From Zhengella sedimenti (lineage in GTDB: Bacteria > Pseudomonadota > Alphaproteobacteria > Rhizobiales > Rhizobiaceae), in NCBI RefSeq assembly GCF_046506625.1, contig NZ_JBKFFP010000001.1:806001-870000 (forward strand): a DNA stretch of 64,000 nucleotides. The letters run 5' to 3'. Below are positions 51,575 to 61,512 of this stretch, one piece after another. Position 1 is the first letter of the stretch. Each line of letters opens with the position of its first letter. The notes below the pieces were generated by a model. It had not been told where the DNA came from, did no database searches, and saw only the letters and a list, made by a program, of their open reading frames with translations. Both the position numbers and the translations under genes were made by a program.

Positions 51575-52081
51575 ATGCGTCGTCTCGCCACGCTCTCCCG
51601 CAATCCGGCCATGATCGCGCTCGTCGCAGGTCTGGCGCTGGCCGGCTGCGCCTCCAAGAAGACCATCCCCAACACCGCCGCGGACATCGGGCTGGGCGCG
51701 AATGCCGCCACGCCGGGTTCGACGCAGGACTTCACGGTGAATGTCGGCGACCGGATCTTCTTCGATACCGATTCGTCGGCCATCCGTGCGGACGCGCAGC
51801 AGACCCTGGCCCGCCAGGCGCAGTGGCTCAACCAGTACGGTTCCTACCAGATCACCATCGAGGGCCATGCCGACGAGCGCGGCACCCGCGAATACAACCT
51901 TGCACTGGGCGCGCGCCGCGCGGCGGCGACACGCGACTTCCTGGTCGCCCGCGGCGTGGCCGGCAACCGCATCAAGACCATTTCCTACGGCAAGGAGCGT
52001 CCGGTCGCCGTTTGCGACGACATTTCCTGCTGGTCGCAGAACCGGCGCGCGGTCACCGTGCTCAACGGCGCGGGCAGCTGA
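51575..52081 (+). CDS. pal: peptidoglycan-associated lipoprotein Pal
   Basis: 168 residues. Lipobox ALAGC gives lipidated Cys25. The OmpA-like domain (about 60-165) contains RIFFDTDSSAIR, IEGHADERGTREYNLALGARRA and SYGKERPV. Pal anchors the outer membrane to the wall and concentrates at the division site through TolB-TolA cycling. The 180-base gap after tolB has TTGACG and a pair of TTAAC sites, so pal may have its own promoter. A terminator follows. Confidence 0.96.
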   Translation: MRRLATLSRNPAMIALVAGLALAGCASKKTIPNTAADIGLGANAATPGSTQDFTVNVGDRIFFDTDSSAIRADAQQTLARQAQWLNQYGSYQITIEGHADERGTREYNLALGARRAAATRDFLVARGVAGNRIKTISYGKERPVAVCDDISCWSQNRRAVTVLNGAGS

Positions 52082-52113
52082 CCCCTCGCTTCACCGGGTC
52101 CATGTGAAGGCAG

Positions 52114-52141
52114 ACGGCTCCGCAGGCAGCGGAGCCGTTTT
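52114..52141 (+). terminator. terminator after pal
   Basis: 9-bp perfect inverted repeat (52114-52122 with 52130-52138), 7-base loop, then TTT. Confidence 0.8.
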
Positions 52142-52239
52142 CCGTTTGCCCGGACGAAACAAAATTTGGCCGAAGTCGGCGGCCTTGATATGAAGAAACA
52201 GCCTGCCGGGAGTGGCAGGCGCAGGCAACAGAAACGGGG

Positions 52240-53112
52240 ATGGACATGCGTTTGAAGACCGCACTCCTCGCCTTGATGCTGGCCGTCTTCCCGCTTTCGG
52301 GAACGATGGCGCAAACCTACGATCCGCGGGTCACCCAACTCGAGGAACAGGTGCGGCAGCTCAATGGCAGGATCGAGGAGCTGAATTTCCAGCTTCTCCA
52401 GATGCAGGAAGCGCTGCGCAAGGCGCAGGAAGACAACGAGTTCCGGCTGCAGCAGCTGGAGGAAAAGCGTTCCGAAGCCGGGACGGAACAGGATGCGGGC
52501 ACGCGAACGGCCGAAACGCCGGAGCAGCCCATGGACATGACGGACGGGTCAGACCCGTCCGTCGCCGAGGCTCCGGGTTCGGGCGATGCGGTCGACTGGT
52601 CGAATGCCGGGTCGAGTGCGACGCTCGGGGCTCCGCCGCGCACGCTCGGCACGCTGAGCGTGGACGAAAAGGGCGAAACGGCGGACGGCGGGACGGATGA
52701 CGCATCCGTGGCGGCGGTGCCGCAAGCCGACAGCCCGGAAGGGCTCTACAGCGACTCCTACCAGTTCGTGCTGGCCGGCGATTACAAGGCGGCGGAAACG
52801 GGATTTGCCACCTATGTCGAACGCTATCCGGACGGCGACCGCATTGCCGACGCGAAGTTCTGGCTTGGCGAGTCGCTGATCGGGCAGGAGCGCTACGCGG
52901 AAGCCGCCGAGGTCTTCCTGGACGCGACCAAGGCGCATCCCGCCTCGGGCAAGGCGCCCGACATGATGCTCAAGCTCGGCGTATCGCTCGCCGCCATGAA
53001 AAAGACCGATATCGCCTGCGCCACCTATGGCGCGATCGCGAAGAAATATCCGGGCATCTCCTCGGCCATGAAGGAACGCATCGCCCAGGAACAGGCTCTT
53101 GCCGGCTGCTGA
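52240..53112 (+). CDS. cpoB: Tol-Pal associated protein CpoB (YbgF)
   Basis: 290 residues. Signal peptide (about 1-24), coiled-coil trimerisation helix (28-75: VTQLEEQVRQLNGRIEELN), a low-complexity acidic linker (80-165), and C-terminal TPR repeats (170-290: YSDSYQFVLAGDYKAAETGF, AKFWLGESLIGQERYAEAA). CpoB coordinates outer-membrane constriction with cell-wall synthesis. It has its own region after the pal terminator. The stop overlaps the tilS start by 14 bases. Confidence 0.93.
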   Translation: MDMRLKTALLALMLAVFPLSGTMAQTYDPRVTQLEEQVRQLNGRIEELNFQLLQMQEALRKAQEDNEFRLQQLEEKRSEAGTEQDAGTRTAETPEQPMDMTDGSDPSVAEAPGSGDAVDWSNAGSSATLGAPPRTLGTLSVDEKGETADGGTDDASVAAVPQADSPEGLYSDSYQFVLAGDYKAAETGFATYVERYPDGDRIADAKFWLGESLIGQERYAEAAEVFLDATKAHPASGKAPDMMLKLGVSLAAMKKTDIACATYGAIAKKYPGISSAMKERIAQEQALAGC

Positions 53113-54229
53113 CGCCCCAGACCGGTGCGCCGGTCCGCATGACATCCTTCACTCCATCGATTTCAGGCTGCCGGACGGTCACGGGCCGGTGGCGCTCGCG
53201 GTGTCCGGCGGCGGCGATTCCATGGCGCTGCTCACGCTGGCAGCCAAGGCCGCGGCCGGCGATCGCTGCCGGATTGTCGTACTGACCGTCGATCACGGCT
53301 TGCGTCCGGACGCGCGCGGCGAGGCCGAGGCGGTCGCCGGCCACTGCGCAGCGCTGGGGATCGCCCATCGCGTGCTGCGCTGGACTGGCGACAAGCCTGT
53401 GCGCGGCCTGATGGCGGCGGCAAGGCAGGCGCGCTACAATCTGCTGGCCGAGGCCGCGGAGCAGGACGGCTGCGGCATGGTGCTGACCGGCCACACGCTG
53501 GACGACCAGGTCGAAACGCTGGCCATGCGCGCCGCCCGCGGAAACGGGCCGGGCCTGGCTGGCATCGCGCCGGCGACCCTGCATGAAGGGCGAACCTGGT
53601 TTGCCCGGCCGCTGCTCGGCCTGCGCCGCGCGGATCTTCGTGGCCTGTTGCGCGAACAGGGTGTGGCCTGGGCCGAGGATCCATCCAACGGCGACGACCG
53701 GTTCGAGCGGCCGCGCTGGCGGTCCATGCTTGCCGGGGAAACACAGGACAGGGTCACACGGCTGCTCGCGCGGGCCGGCACGGAGGCGCAACTCAGGCAC
53801 AGTCGGGCGGCGGCGGCGGCGGCGGTCATCGCCGATATCCGGGCCTTCGATCCGGGCGGCTGGCCGCGCGGCCTCGCCTTCCTGGCTGGCGGCAACGCCG
53901 CGCCCGAGATCGTCGCTGAGGCCGCCCTGCAGGCATCGCGGCTGCTCGGCCGGCAGGCTTACGGACCGGGGCCGGGCGCCCGCGCGGCCGTCGCGGCGCT
54001 GCTGGCCGGGCCGGGCGGCAAGGCCTTCACGGCAGGCGGCGCGGTCTTCCGGCGCATGGCCGGCCGGCTCGCCGTTTGCCCCGATCCGCGCGGGCCGGAA
54101 CGGCGGCCGGGCCTGCCGCCGCTCATCCCCGGTTTCGACTATCCGGCGTTCGCTGCACTGGCCCGCCGGCTGGAGCTCGATATCGCCCCGGAACCCGGAT
54201 TCGCCGTGGCGGGCCTGCGGACCGTGTAA
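53099..54229 (+). CDS. tilS: tRNA(Ile)-lysidine synthase TilS
   Basis: 376 residues. Modifies C34 of tRNA-Ile(CAU) to lysidine with ATP, making it read AUA. The PP-loop SGGGDS (36-41) and LTVDHGLRPDARGEAEAV, TGHTLDDQVETLAMR are intact. No ATG fits; the frame opens at TTG 53099, 14 bases inside the cpoB end, with AGGA about nine bases upstream. GTG codons further in would cut the conserved P-loop lead. Translational coupling to cpoB is likely. Confidence 0.9.
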   Translation: MPAADAPDRCAGPHDILHSIDFRLPDGHGPVALAVSGGGDSMALLTLAAKAAAGDRCRIVVLTVDHGLRPDARGEAEAVAGHCAALGIAHRVLRWTGDKPVRGLMAAARQARYNLLAEAAEQDGCGMVLTGHTLDDQVETLAMRAARGNGPGLAGIAPATLHEGRTWFARPLLGLRRADLRGLLREQGVAWAEDPSNGDDRFERPRWRSMLAGETQDRVTRLLARAGTEAQLRHSRAAAAAAVIADIRAFDPGGWPRGLAFLAGGNAAPEIVAEAALQASRLLGRQAYGPGPGARAAVAALLAGPGGKAFTAGGAVFRRMAGRLAVCPDPRGPERRPGLPPLIPGFDYPAFAALARRLELDIAPEPGFAVAGLRTV

Positions 54230-54364
54230 CCATATGCGTCATTTGGTCTCCGGAACGGCCATCTTATCCGCAAGCGTGCTTGGCAATGCCCCGGCGCGAA
54301 CCTATGTTAGGTCCAGCCAATCCGTTTTGAATCCGCGCGGGCGCCCGCGCCGTCAGGAAGCACC

Positions 54365-56299
<1,935 letters not shown>

Positions 56300-56327
56300 T
56301 CCCGCCGGCAGCGCGAAAACAGGACGG

Positions 56328-56357
56328 ACCGCCGCGTGCATTGCGCGGCGGTTTTTT
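56328..56357 (+). terminator. terminator after ftsH
   Basis: 9-bp perfect inverted repeat (56328-56336 with 56344-56352), 7-base loop, six Ts. Confidence 0.9.
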
Positions 56358-56524
56358 CATGCCCGGTCGCGAAGGGCCCGGCGCATGCGTTTGCATTTGC
56401 TTAACCACAGGGAAAGGCATGGATTTCAGGAAAGCATTTCGTAACAGGGAAAAACATAATTTGATGACGGAGTGTGTGTGATCTATGGCAAAACAGCCGG
56501 GTTCAGGGGGTTACGGGACCAATC

Positions 56525-57877
56525 ATGACTCGAAACTATTTCGGTACCGACGGCATTCGCGGCCGCGCCAACAGCAATCCCATGACACCGGATATCGCCA
56601 TGAAGGTGGGCATGGCAGCAGGCCTGTCCTTCCATCGCGGCAATCACCGTCACCGGGTCGTCATCGGCAAGGATACCCGCATTTCCGGCTACATGCTTGA
56701 AAACGCCCTTGTGGCGGGCTTCTGTGCCGCCGGCATGGACGTCTTCCTGCTCGGGCCGATCCCGACGCCGGCGGTGGCCATGCTCGTGCGTTCGCTGCGC
56801 GCCGATCTCGGCGTCATGCTCTCGGCCTCGCACAATCCCTATTACGACAATGGCATCAAGCTGTTCGGTCCGGACGGCTACAAGCTCTCCGACGAGATCG
56901 AGATGCGCATCGAGGCCATGCTGGATGTCGACCTGTCGATGCGGCTGGCCGACGGCGACAGCCTGGGCAAGGCCAAGCGTATCGACGGCGTTCACGACCG
57001 CTATATCGAATTCGCCAAGCGGACCCTGCCGCGCTCGCTTTCGCTTTCGGGCATGCGGGTGGTGGTCGATTGCGCCAATGGCGCGGCCTACAAGGTAGCG
57101 CCGGCCGCCCTGTGGGAACTGGGCGCGGAGGTCGTGACGATCAACAACGAGCCCAACGGCACCAATATCAACCATGAATGCGGCTCGACGCATCCCGAAG
57201 CGCTGATGCGCAAGGTTCACGAGGTGCGCGCCGATATCGGCATCGCGCTGGATGGCGACGCGGACCGCGTGCTCATGGTCAACGAGCGCGGCGAGGTGAT
57301 CGACGGCGACCAGATCATGGCGCTGATCGCGGAAAGCTGGCTGGAAAGCGGCCGCCTGCGCGGCGGCGGCGTTGTGGCGACGGTCATGTCCAATCTCGGC
57401 ATGGAACGGTTCCTGGCCGACAAGGGGCTGGAACTGCACCGCACCAAGGTGGGCGACCGCTATGTCGTGGAGCACATGCGCGCGCACGGGTTCAATGTCG
57501 GCGGCGAGCAGTCCGGCCACGTCGTCCTGTCGGATTTCACCACCACCGGCGACGGCCTGGTCTGCGCGCTGCAGGTCCTGGCCTGCATCAAGCGCGCAGA
57601 GAGGCCGGCCAGCGAGGTCTGCTCCAAGTTCGAGCCGGTGCCGCAGGTGCTCAAGAACGTACGCTATGGCAGTGCCAAGCCGCTGGAGAACGCGCTTGTC
57701 CAGAAGGCGATCGATGCCGGGCGGGAGAAGCTGGGCAAGAGCGGCCGTCTGGTGATCCGGCCGTCCGGCACCGAGCCGCTGATCCGGGTGATGGCGGAAG
57801 GCGACAACCGCACCCTGGTCGAGAGCGTGGTCGACGAAATCGCCGGCGTCATCGCGCAATTGCGCAGCGCCGCCTGA
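56525..57877 (+). CDS. glmM: phosphoglucosamine mutase
   Basis: 450 residues. Interconverts glucosamine-6- and 1-phosphate for UDP-GlcNAc, feeding peptidoglycan and LPS. Start MTRNYFGTDGIRGRAN at 56525; phosphoserine loop MLSASHNPYYDNGIK (Ser102), metal loop DGDADR, sugar loop GEQSGH and phosphate loop RPSGTEP are all intact. The 225-base leader holds the ftsH terminator and an A+T-richer stretch (56440-56475) that probably includes its promoter. Confidence 0.97.
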   Translation: MTRNYFGTDGIRGRANSNPMTPDIAMKVGMAAGLSFHRGNHRHRVVIGKDTRISGYMLENALVAGFCAAGMDVFLLGPIPTPAVAMLVRSLRADLGVMLSASHNPYYDNGIKLFGPDGYKLSDEIEMRIEAMLDVDLSMRLADGDSLGKAKRIDGVHDRYIEFAKRTLPRSLSLSGMRVVVDCANGAAYKVAPAALWELGAEVVTINNEPNGTNINHECGSTHPEALMRKVHEVRADIGIALDGDADRVLMVNERGEVIDGDQIMALIAESWLESGRLRGGGVVATVMSNLGMERFLADKGLELHRTKVGDRYVVEHMRAHGFNVGGEQSGHVVLSDFTTTGDGLVCALQVLACIKRAERPASEVCSKFEPVPQVLKNVRYGSAKPLENALVQKAIDAGREKLGKSGRLVIRPSGTEPLIRVMAEGDNRTLVESVVDEIAGVIAQLRSAA

Positions 57878-57920
57878 CGCAGCGGCGCGGCGCGCCGGCG
57901 CCGGAATATCCTTCCTGACA

Positions 57921-57957
57921 AAAGGCCCGTCATGCATGGCGCATGGCGGGCCTTTTT
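57921..57957 (+). terminator. terminator after glmM
   Basis: Inverted repeat of about 15 bp (57921-57935 with 57941-57955) with one wobble and a 5-base loop; five Ts follow. Confidence 0.9.
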
Positions 57958-58004
57958 CGTGCGTTTCGTGCGGATGCCGTGCGGAACATGGTTAAGTTTC
58001 ACGC

Positions 58005-58020
58005 TTAAGCGGCCCTTAAC
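58005..58020 (+). promoter_or_regulatory. CtrA-type box before outer-membrane barrel gene 1
   Basis: TTAA (58005-58008), N7, TTAAC (58016-58020): exact consensus. Extra TTAA half-sites lie at about 57992 and 58040. The box is about 85 bases before the ATG. Confidence 0.75.
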
Positions 58021-58105
58021 CTTTCCACCTCATTATCCTTAACCGGAATCCATGCCCGACCGGAACGCGTCTCGAGGCGGTCGGCAAGACAAGAGGTCAT
58101 ATCCA

Positions 58106-58993
58106 ATGTTGAAGCTTCGCTCTGGCGCCTTCCTTGCCGCTGTTGCGGGCCTGACGGCCGGTTCCGCCCAGGCAGCGGACCTGTACCAGCCCGAGGTGGT
58201 CCTGCCGCCCGCCGAACCCGCCTATGTCGAACCGGCGCCGGAAGTCGGCGTGAGCTGGTATATCCGCGGCGATGTCGGTTACAGCATCAACGACCTGCGC
58301 GGCGTCCACTTCATGCAGGGCACCGGAACGCCGGGCGTCACCGGCGCCCGCTTCACGACAGCCGTGCTCGACAATTCCTGGCTCGTAGGCGGCGGCGTCG
58401 GCGTCAACATTTCCCGGCACCTGCGCGCCGACCTGACATTCGACTACCTGACGGAGAGCAAGTTCCGCGGTTCGACCACGGGCGACTGCTCCATCGGCGG
58501 CACGTATGGCAATCCCTGCAACTCGGTGGATTCGGCCAGCATGAGCGCCTTCGTCGTCCTTGCCAACGCCTATGTGGACATCGGCACATGGCACGGGATC
58601 ACCGCCTATGCCGGCGCCGGCATCGGTGGCGCGCATGTGAAATGGAGCCGCCTGGCCAACGTGATCGGCCCCGGCTACGACCAGTCGGGCACGACCTTCC
58701 ACCGCGGCTCGACAACGACACGTTTCGCGTATGCGCTGACCGCGGGCGCATCCTACTGCCTGACCGACAGCCTCGAACTGGACGCAAGCTACCGCTATAC
58801 CCGCGTCTCGGGCGGCTACATGTTCAACTACGCCAACAATGGCGGTCCGGGCTGGGATCGCGGCCTGAACTCGCATGCGGTGCGCGCAGGCCTGCGCTAT
58901 TCCTTCGGCGGAGCGGGCGGTTCGCCGCGCTGCGCTCCGGCACCGCAGGTCGTCGAGTATCAGCCCGAGCCGCTGCCGCCGGTCTACAAGTAA
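58106..58993 (+). CDS. outer-membrane beta-barrel protein 1 (Omp25/Omp31-type)
   Basis: 295 residues. Signal peptide (about 1-24, GSAQAAD). Barrel pattern of alternating residues: GVSWYIRGDVGYSIND, LVGGGVGVNISRHLRADLTFDYLTES, ANAYVDIGTWHGITAYAGAGIGG, AGASYCLTDSLELDASYRYTRV, HAVRAGLRYSFGG. The Pro-rich C-terminal tail after the last strand is unusual, as the last strand does not end in Phe at the C-terminus. Related to the small barrel proteins common in rhizobia and Brucella. Its neighbour (59199-60050) is a paralogue. Confidence 0.87.
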   Translation: MLKLRSGAFLAAVAGLTAGSAQAADLYQPEVVLPPAEPAYVEPAPEVGVSWYIRGDVGYSINDLRGVHFMQGTGTPGVTGARFTTAVLDNSWLVGGGVGVNISRHLRADLTFDYLTESKFRGSTTGDCSIGGTYGNPCNSVDSASMSAFVVLANAYVDIGTWHGITAYAGAGIGGAHVKWSRLANVIGPGYDQSGTTFHRGSTTTRFAYALTAGASYCLTDSLELDASYRYTRVSGGYMFNYANNGGPGWDRGLNSHAVRAGLRYSFGGAGGSPRCAPAPQVVEYQPEPLPPVYK

Positions 58994-59018
58994 CCGGCCA
59001 GACGGTTTCAAGCATTGC

Positions 59019-59054
59019 AGCGCCCGGACCGCACGGTCCGGGCGCTTTGCTTTT
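59019..59054 (+). terminator. terminator after barrel gene 1
   Basis: 13-bp perfect inverted repeat (59019-59031 with 59034-59046), short loop, T-rich tail. Confidence 0.85.
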
Positions 59055-59104
59055 GCGCGACGGGAAAACCGGCGGCGCGGTCCGGATGACAATTCCGATC
59101 ATGC

Positions 59105-59120
59105 TTAACCGCAACTTAAC
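59105..59120 (+). promoter_or_regulatory. CtrA-type box before outer-membrane barrel gene 2
   Basis: TTAA (59105-59108), N7, TTAAC (59116-59120): exact consensus, with a further GGTTAA half-site about 8 bases downstream. The box is about 78 bases before the ATG, similar to its neighbour. Confidence 0.75.
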
Positions 59121-59198
59121 CATCATGGTTAATGCTGTCAGACAAGAAAACCGAAGCCGCCGTTTGGGGAGCGGCACGGAAAAGCCGGAGTATCCGTC

Positions 59199-60050
59199 AT
59201 GAACATACGTTTCCTGCTTCAGCACACAGCGGCATTGGCGCTTGCCACGGGCGTTTCCGCCGCCCAGGCGGCGGATTACGAGCCGACGATCATTCCGGCC
59301 GAAACGGTCGCCGTGGAGGAATACCAGCCGGTGGAAATCGGATCGGGCTGGTATATCCGCGGCGATGTCGGCTATTCGGTCTCTTCGTCGGGAAGCGTCT
59401 CGCCCTACCGCACCTTTGCGGGCGGCGTCTATGGAACCCATGCCTGGGACAGCGCGCGCATCGAGAGCGACTGGACCTTTTCGGCCGGCTTCGGCTACCA
59501 CTTCAACGACTGGCTGCGGGCCGACCTGACCGGCGAGCGGTTCAAGGGCCGGTTCGACGGCACGACCAGCGATCCTTTCGCCTGCGGCAATCCGCTCGAC
59601 CCGACGACCACCTGCGCCTCGCGCGACACGGCGGATTTCACCGCCTATTCGGTCATGGCCAATGCCTATGTCGATCTGGGCACCGTGGTCGGCATCACGC
59701 CCTATGTCGGGGCGGGCGCCGGCGTGACATGGATGCGCTGGGGCAACCTGACAAATACCAGCTTCTGCGTCGACGGAACGGCGCTCTGCGGCGGCGCGGG
59801 CGCGACCACGACAACGCATACCGGCATGGACTCCACCCGCTTCACCTGGGCACTGATGGCGGGCGCAAGCTACGATATCTCGCCGAACCTCAAGCTCGAC
59901 CTCGGCTACCGCTATCGCAAGGTGGAGGGCGGCGCGATGTTCGAATTCGACGCCGCCTCGCAGGGCGCCGGCGCGACCGGAGCCCAGGGCAGCGACCGGG
60001 GGCTTTCCAGCCACGCCATCAATGTCGGCCTGCGCTACGAACTCTGGTAA
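59199..60050 (+). CDS. outer-membrane beta-barrel protein 2 (Omp25/Omp31-type)
   Basis: 283 residues. Signal peptide (about 1-24, VSAAQAAD), then the same barrel pattern as gene 1: SGWYIRGDVGYSVSSSG, AGFGYHFNDWLRADLTGERFKG, NAYVDLGTVVGITPYVGAGAGV, AGASYDISPNLKLDLGYRYRKVEGG, HAINVGLRYELW. Unlike gene 1 it ends with a normal barrel strand (Tyr-Glu-Leu-Trp). It is a tandem paralogue with its own CtrA box and terminator, so the two can be tuned separately. Confidence 0.9.
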   Translation: MNIRFLLQHTAALALATGVSAAQAADYEPTIIPAETVAVEEYQPVEIGSGWYIRGDVGYSVSSSGSVSPYRTFAGGVYGTHAWDSARIESDWTFSAGFGYHFNDWLRADLTGERFKGRFDGTTSDPFACGNPLDPTTTCASRDTADFTAYSVMANAYVDLGTVVGITPYVGAGAGVTWMRWGNLTNTSFCVDGTALCGGAGATTTTHTGMDSTRFTWALMAGASYDISPNLKLDLGYRYRKVEGGAMFEFDAASQGAGATGAQGSDRGLSSHAINVGLRYELW

Positions 60051-60078
60051 GCGAAACCTGCCGGAAAACGGTCCTCGC

Positions 60079-60106
60079 AACGGCGGTCCCCACGGGCCGC
60101 CGTTTT
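60079..60106 (+). terminator. terminator after barrel gene 2
   Basis: About 11-bp inverted repeat (60079-60090 with 60094-60104, one bulged T) followed by TTTT. Confidence 0.8.
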
Positions 60107-60164
60107 CGCTTTGCGACACAATGGCGCATTCGCGACAGCAAATGGCGCGCTGCAACAATTCCGC

Positions 60165-60253
60165 TTGACTTGACGGGGCCTGCGGGCGTAACGCCGTCAG
60201 CGGGCCACTCCTCCCCACCGAGGAGCGTGCTATCTGGAAGGATAGGATACAAC
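60165..60253 (+). promoter_or_regulatory. promoter and serC-motif-like RNA leader
   Basis: A promoter TTGACT (60165-60170), 18-base spacer, TAACGC (60189-60194) is followed by a leader with a hairpin CTCCTC-CCCACC-GAGGAG (60208-60225). Alphaproteobacterial serC genes are known to carry a conserved leader (serC motif); position and hairpin fit, though I cannot check the covariance. The ATG is at 60254 with GGAAGGATAGG before it. Confidence 0.55.
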
Positions 60254-61429
60254 ATGACACAGTTCCCGAAGCCGGACGTGCGTCCGGCCAATCCCAATTT
60301 CTCATCCGGTCCCTGCGCAAAACGTCCCGGCTGGTCCCTTGAGGCCCTGTCCGATGCGGCGCTTGGCCGTTCGCACCGCGCCAAAATCGGCAAGGCGAAA
60401 CTCGCCGAGGCCATCGATCTGACGCGCGCGGTTCTCAATGTTCCGGCCGATTACCGCATCGGCATCGTTCCGGCCTCCGATACCGGCGCGGTCGAGATGG
60501 CGATGTGGTCGCTGCTCGGCGAACGCGGCGTGGACATGGTGGCCTGGGAAAGCTTCGGCGCCGGCTGGGTGACGGATGCCGTCAAGCAGCTCAAGCTGGA
60601 GGACGTGCGCAAGTTCGAGGCCGGCTATGGCGACCTGCCCGATCTTTCGGCCATCGACTTCGACCGCGACGTCGTCTTCACCTGGAACGGCACCACGTCG
60701 GGCGTGCGCGTGCCGAATGGCGATTTCATCCCCGCCGGCCGCAAGGGCCTGACCATCTGCGATGCCACCTCGGCGGCGTTTGCGCAGGATCTCGCCTTCG
60801 ACAAGCTCGATGTGGTGACCTTTTCCTGGCAGAAGGTGCTGGGCGGGGAGGCCGCGCACGGCATGCTGATCCTCAGCCCGCGCGCCGTTGCCCGGCTGGA
60901 AAGCTACCAGCCGAAATGGCCGCTGCCGAAGATCTTCCGCATGACCAAGGGAGGCAAGCTGATCGAGGGCATCTTCAAGGGCGAGACGATCAACACGCCG
61001 TCGATGCTGGCGGTGGAGGACTATCTAGACGCGTTGAAATGGGCGCAGTCCATCGGCGGGCTGCCGGCGCTGATCGCGCGCGCCGACGCCAATGCGAAGG
61101 TCATCAACGATTTTGCCGAGACATCCGGCTGGCTCGCCAACCTGGCGAAGGATCCGGCAACGCGCTCCAACACCTCGGTCTGCCTGACGATCACCGATCC
61201 GGAGATCACCGCGCTCGACGCCGACGCGCAGGCGGCCTTCGCCAAGGCGATGGTCTCGGCGCTGGACAAGGAAGGCGTGGCCTATGACATCGGCGCCTAT
61301 CGCGACGCGCCGTCGGGTCTGCGCATCTGGGCCGGGGCAACGGTGGAGGCCTCCGACCTGGAAGCGCTGATGCCGTGGCTCGAATGGGCCTTCCAGACCC
61401 AGAAGGCCGCCCTGAAGGCTGCTGCCTGA
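60254..61429 (+). CDS. serC: phosphoserine aminotransferase
   Basis: 391 residues, the longer alphaproteobacterial type. Transaminates 3-phosphohydroxypyruvate with glutamate in serine synthesis and also serves in pyridoxal phosphate synthesis. Seen: NPNFSSGPCAKRPGW at the start, DATSAAFAQDL, and the PLP Lys in FSWQKVLGGEAAHG. Start at ATG 60254. The frame stays open upstream to 59132, but that part overlaps barrel gene 2 and is not coding. serA follows after 83 bases. Confidence 0.96.
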   Translation: MTQFPKPDVRPANPNFSSGPCAKRPGWSLEALSDAALGRSHRAKIGKAKLAEAIDLTRAVLNVPADYRIGIVPASDTGAVEMAMWSLLGERGVDMVAWESFGAGWVTDAVKQLKLEDVRKFEAGYGDLPDLSAIDFDRDVVFTWNGTTSGVRVPNGDFIPAGRKGLTICDATSAAFAQDLAFDKLDVVTFSWQKVLGGEAAHGMLILSPRAVARLESYQPKWPLPKIFRMTKGGKLIEGIFKGETINTPSMLAVEDYLDALKWAQSIGGLPALIARADANAKVINDFAETSGWLANLAKDPATRSNTSVCLTITDPEITALDADAQAAFAKAMVSALDKEGVAYDIGAYRDAPSGLRIWAGATVEASDLEALMPWLEWAFQTQKAALKAAA

Positions 61430-61512
61430 CAGTCTGATCCTGGCGGGCGGCCCGGCCGCCGCCCGTCACTCCCCTCATTTCCCAAGATCATTGCCCGATG
61501 GAGGACAAGTCC

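Noticed and set aside
59132..60253. N-terminal extension of the serC frame back to 59132
   Set aside because: It overlaps outer-membrane barrel gene 2 in another frame and ends at the canonical serC start with a good ribosome-binding site.
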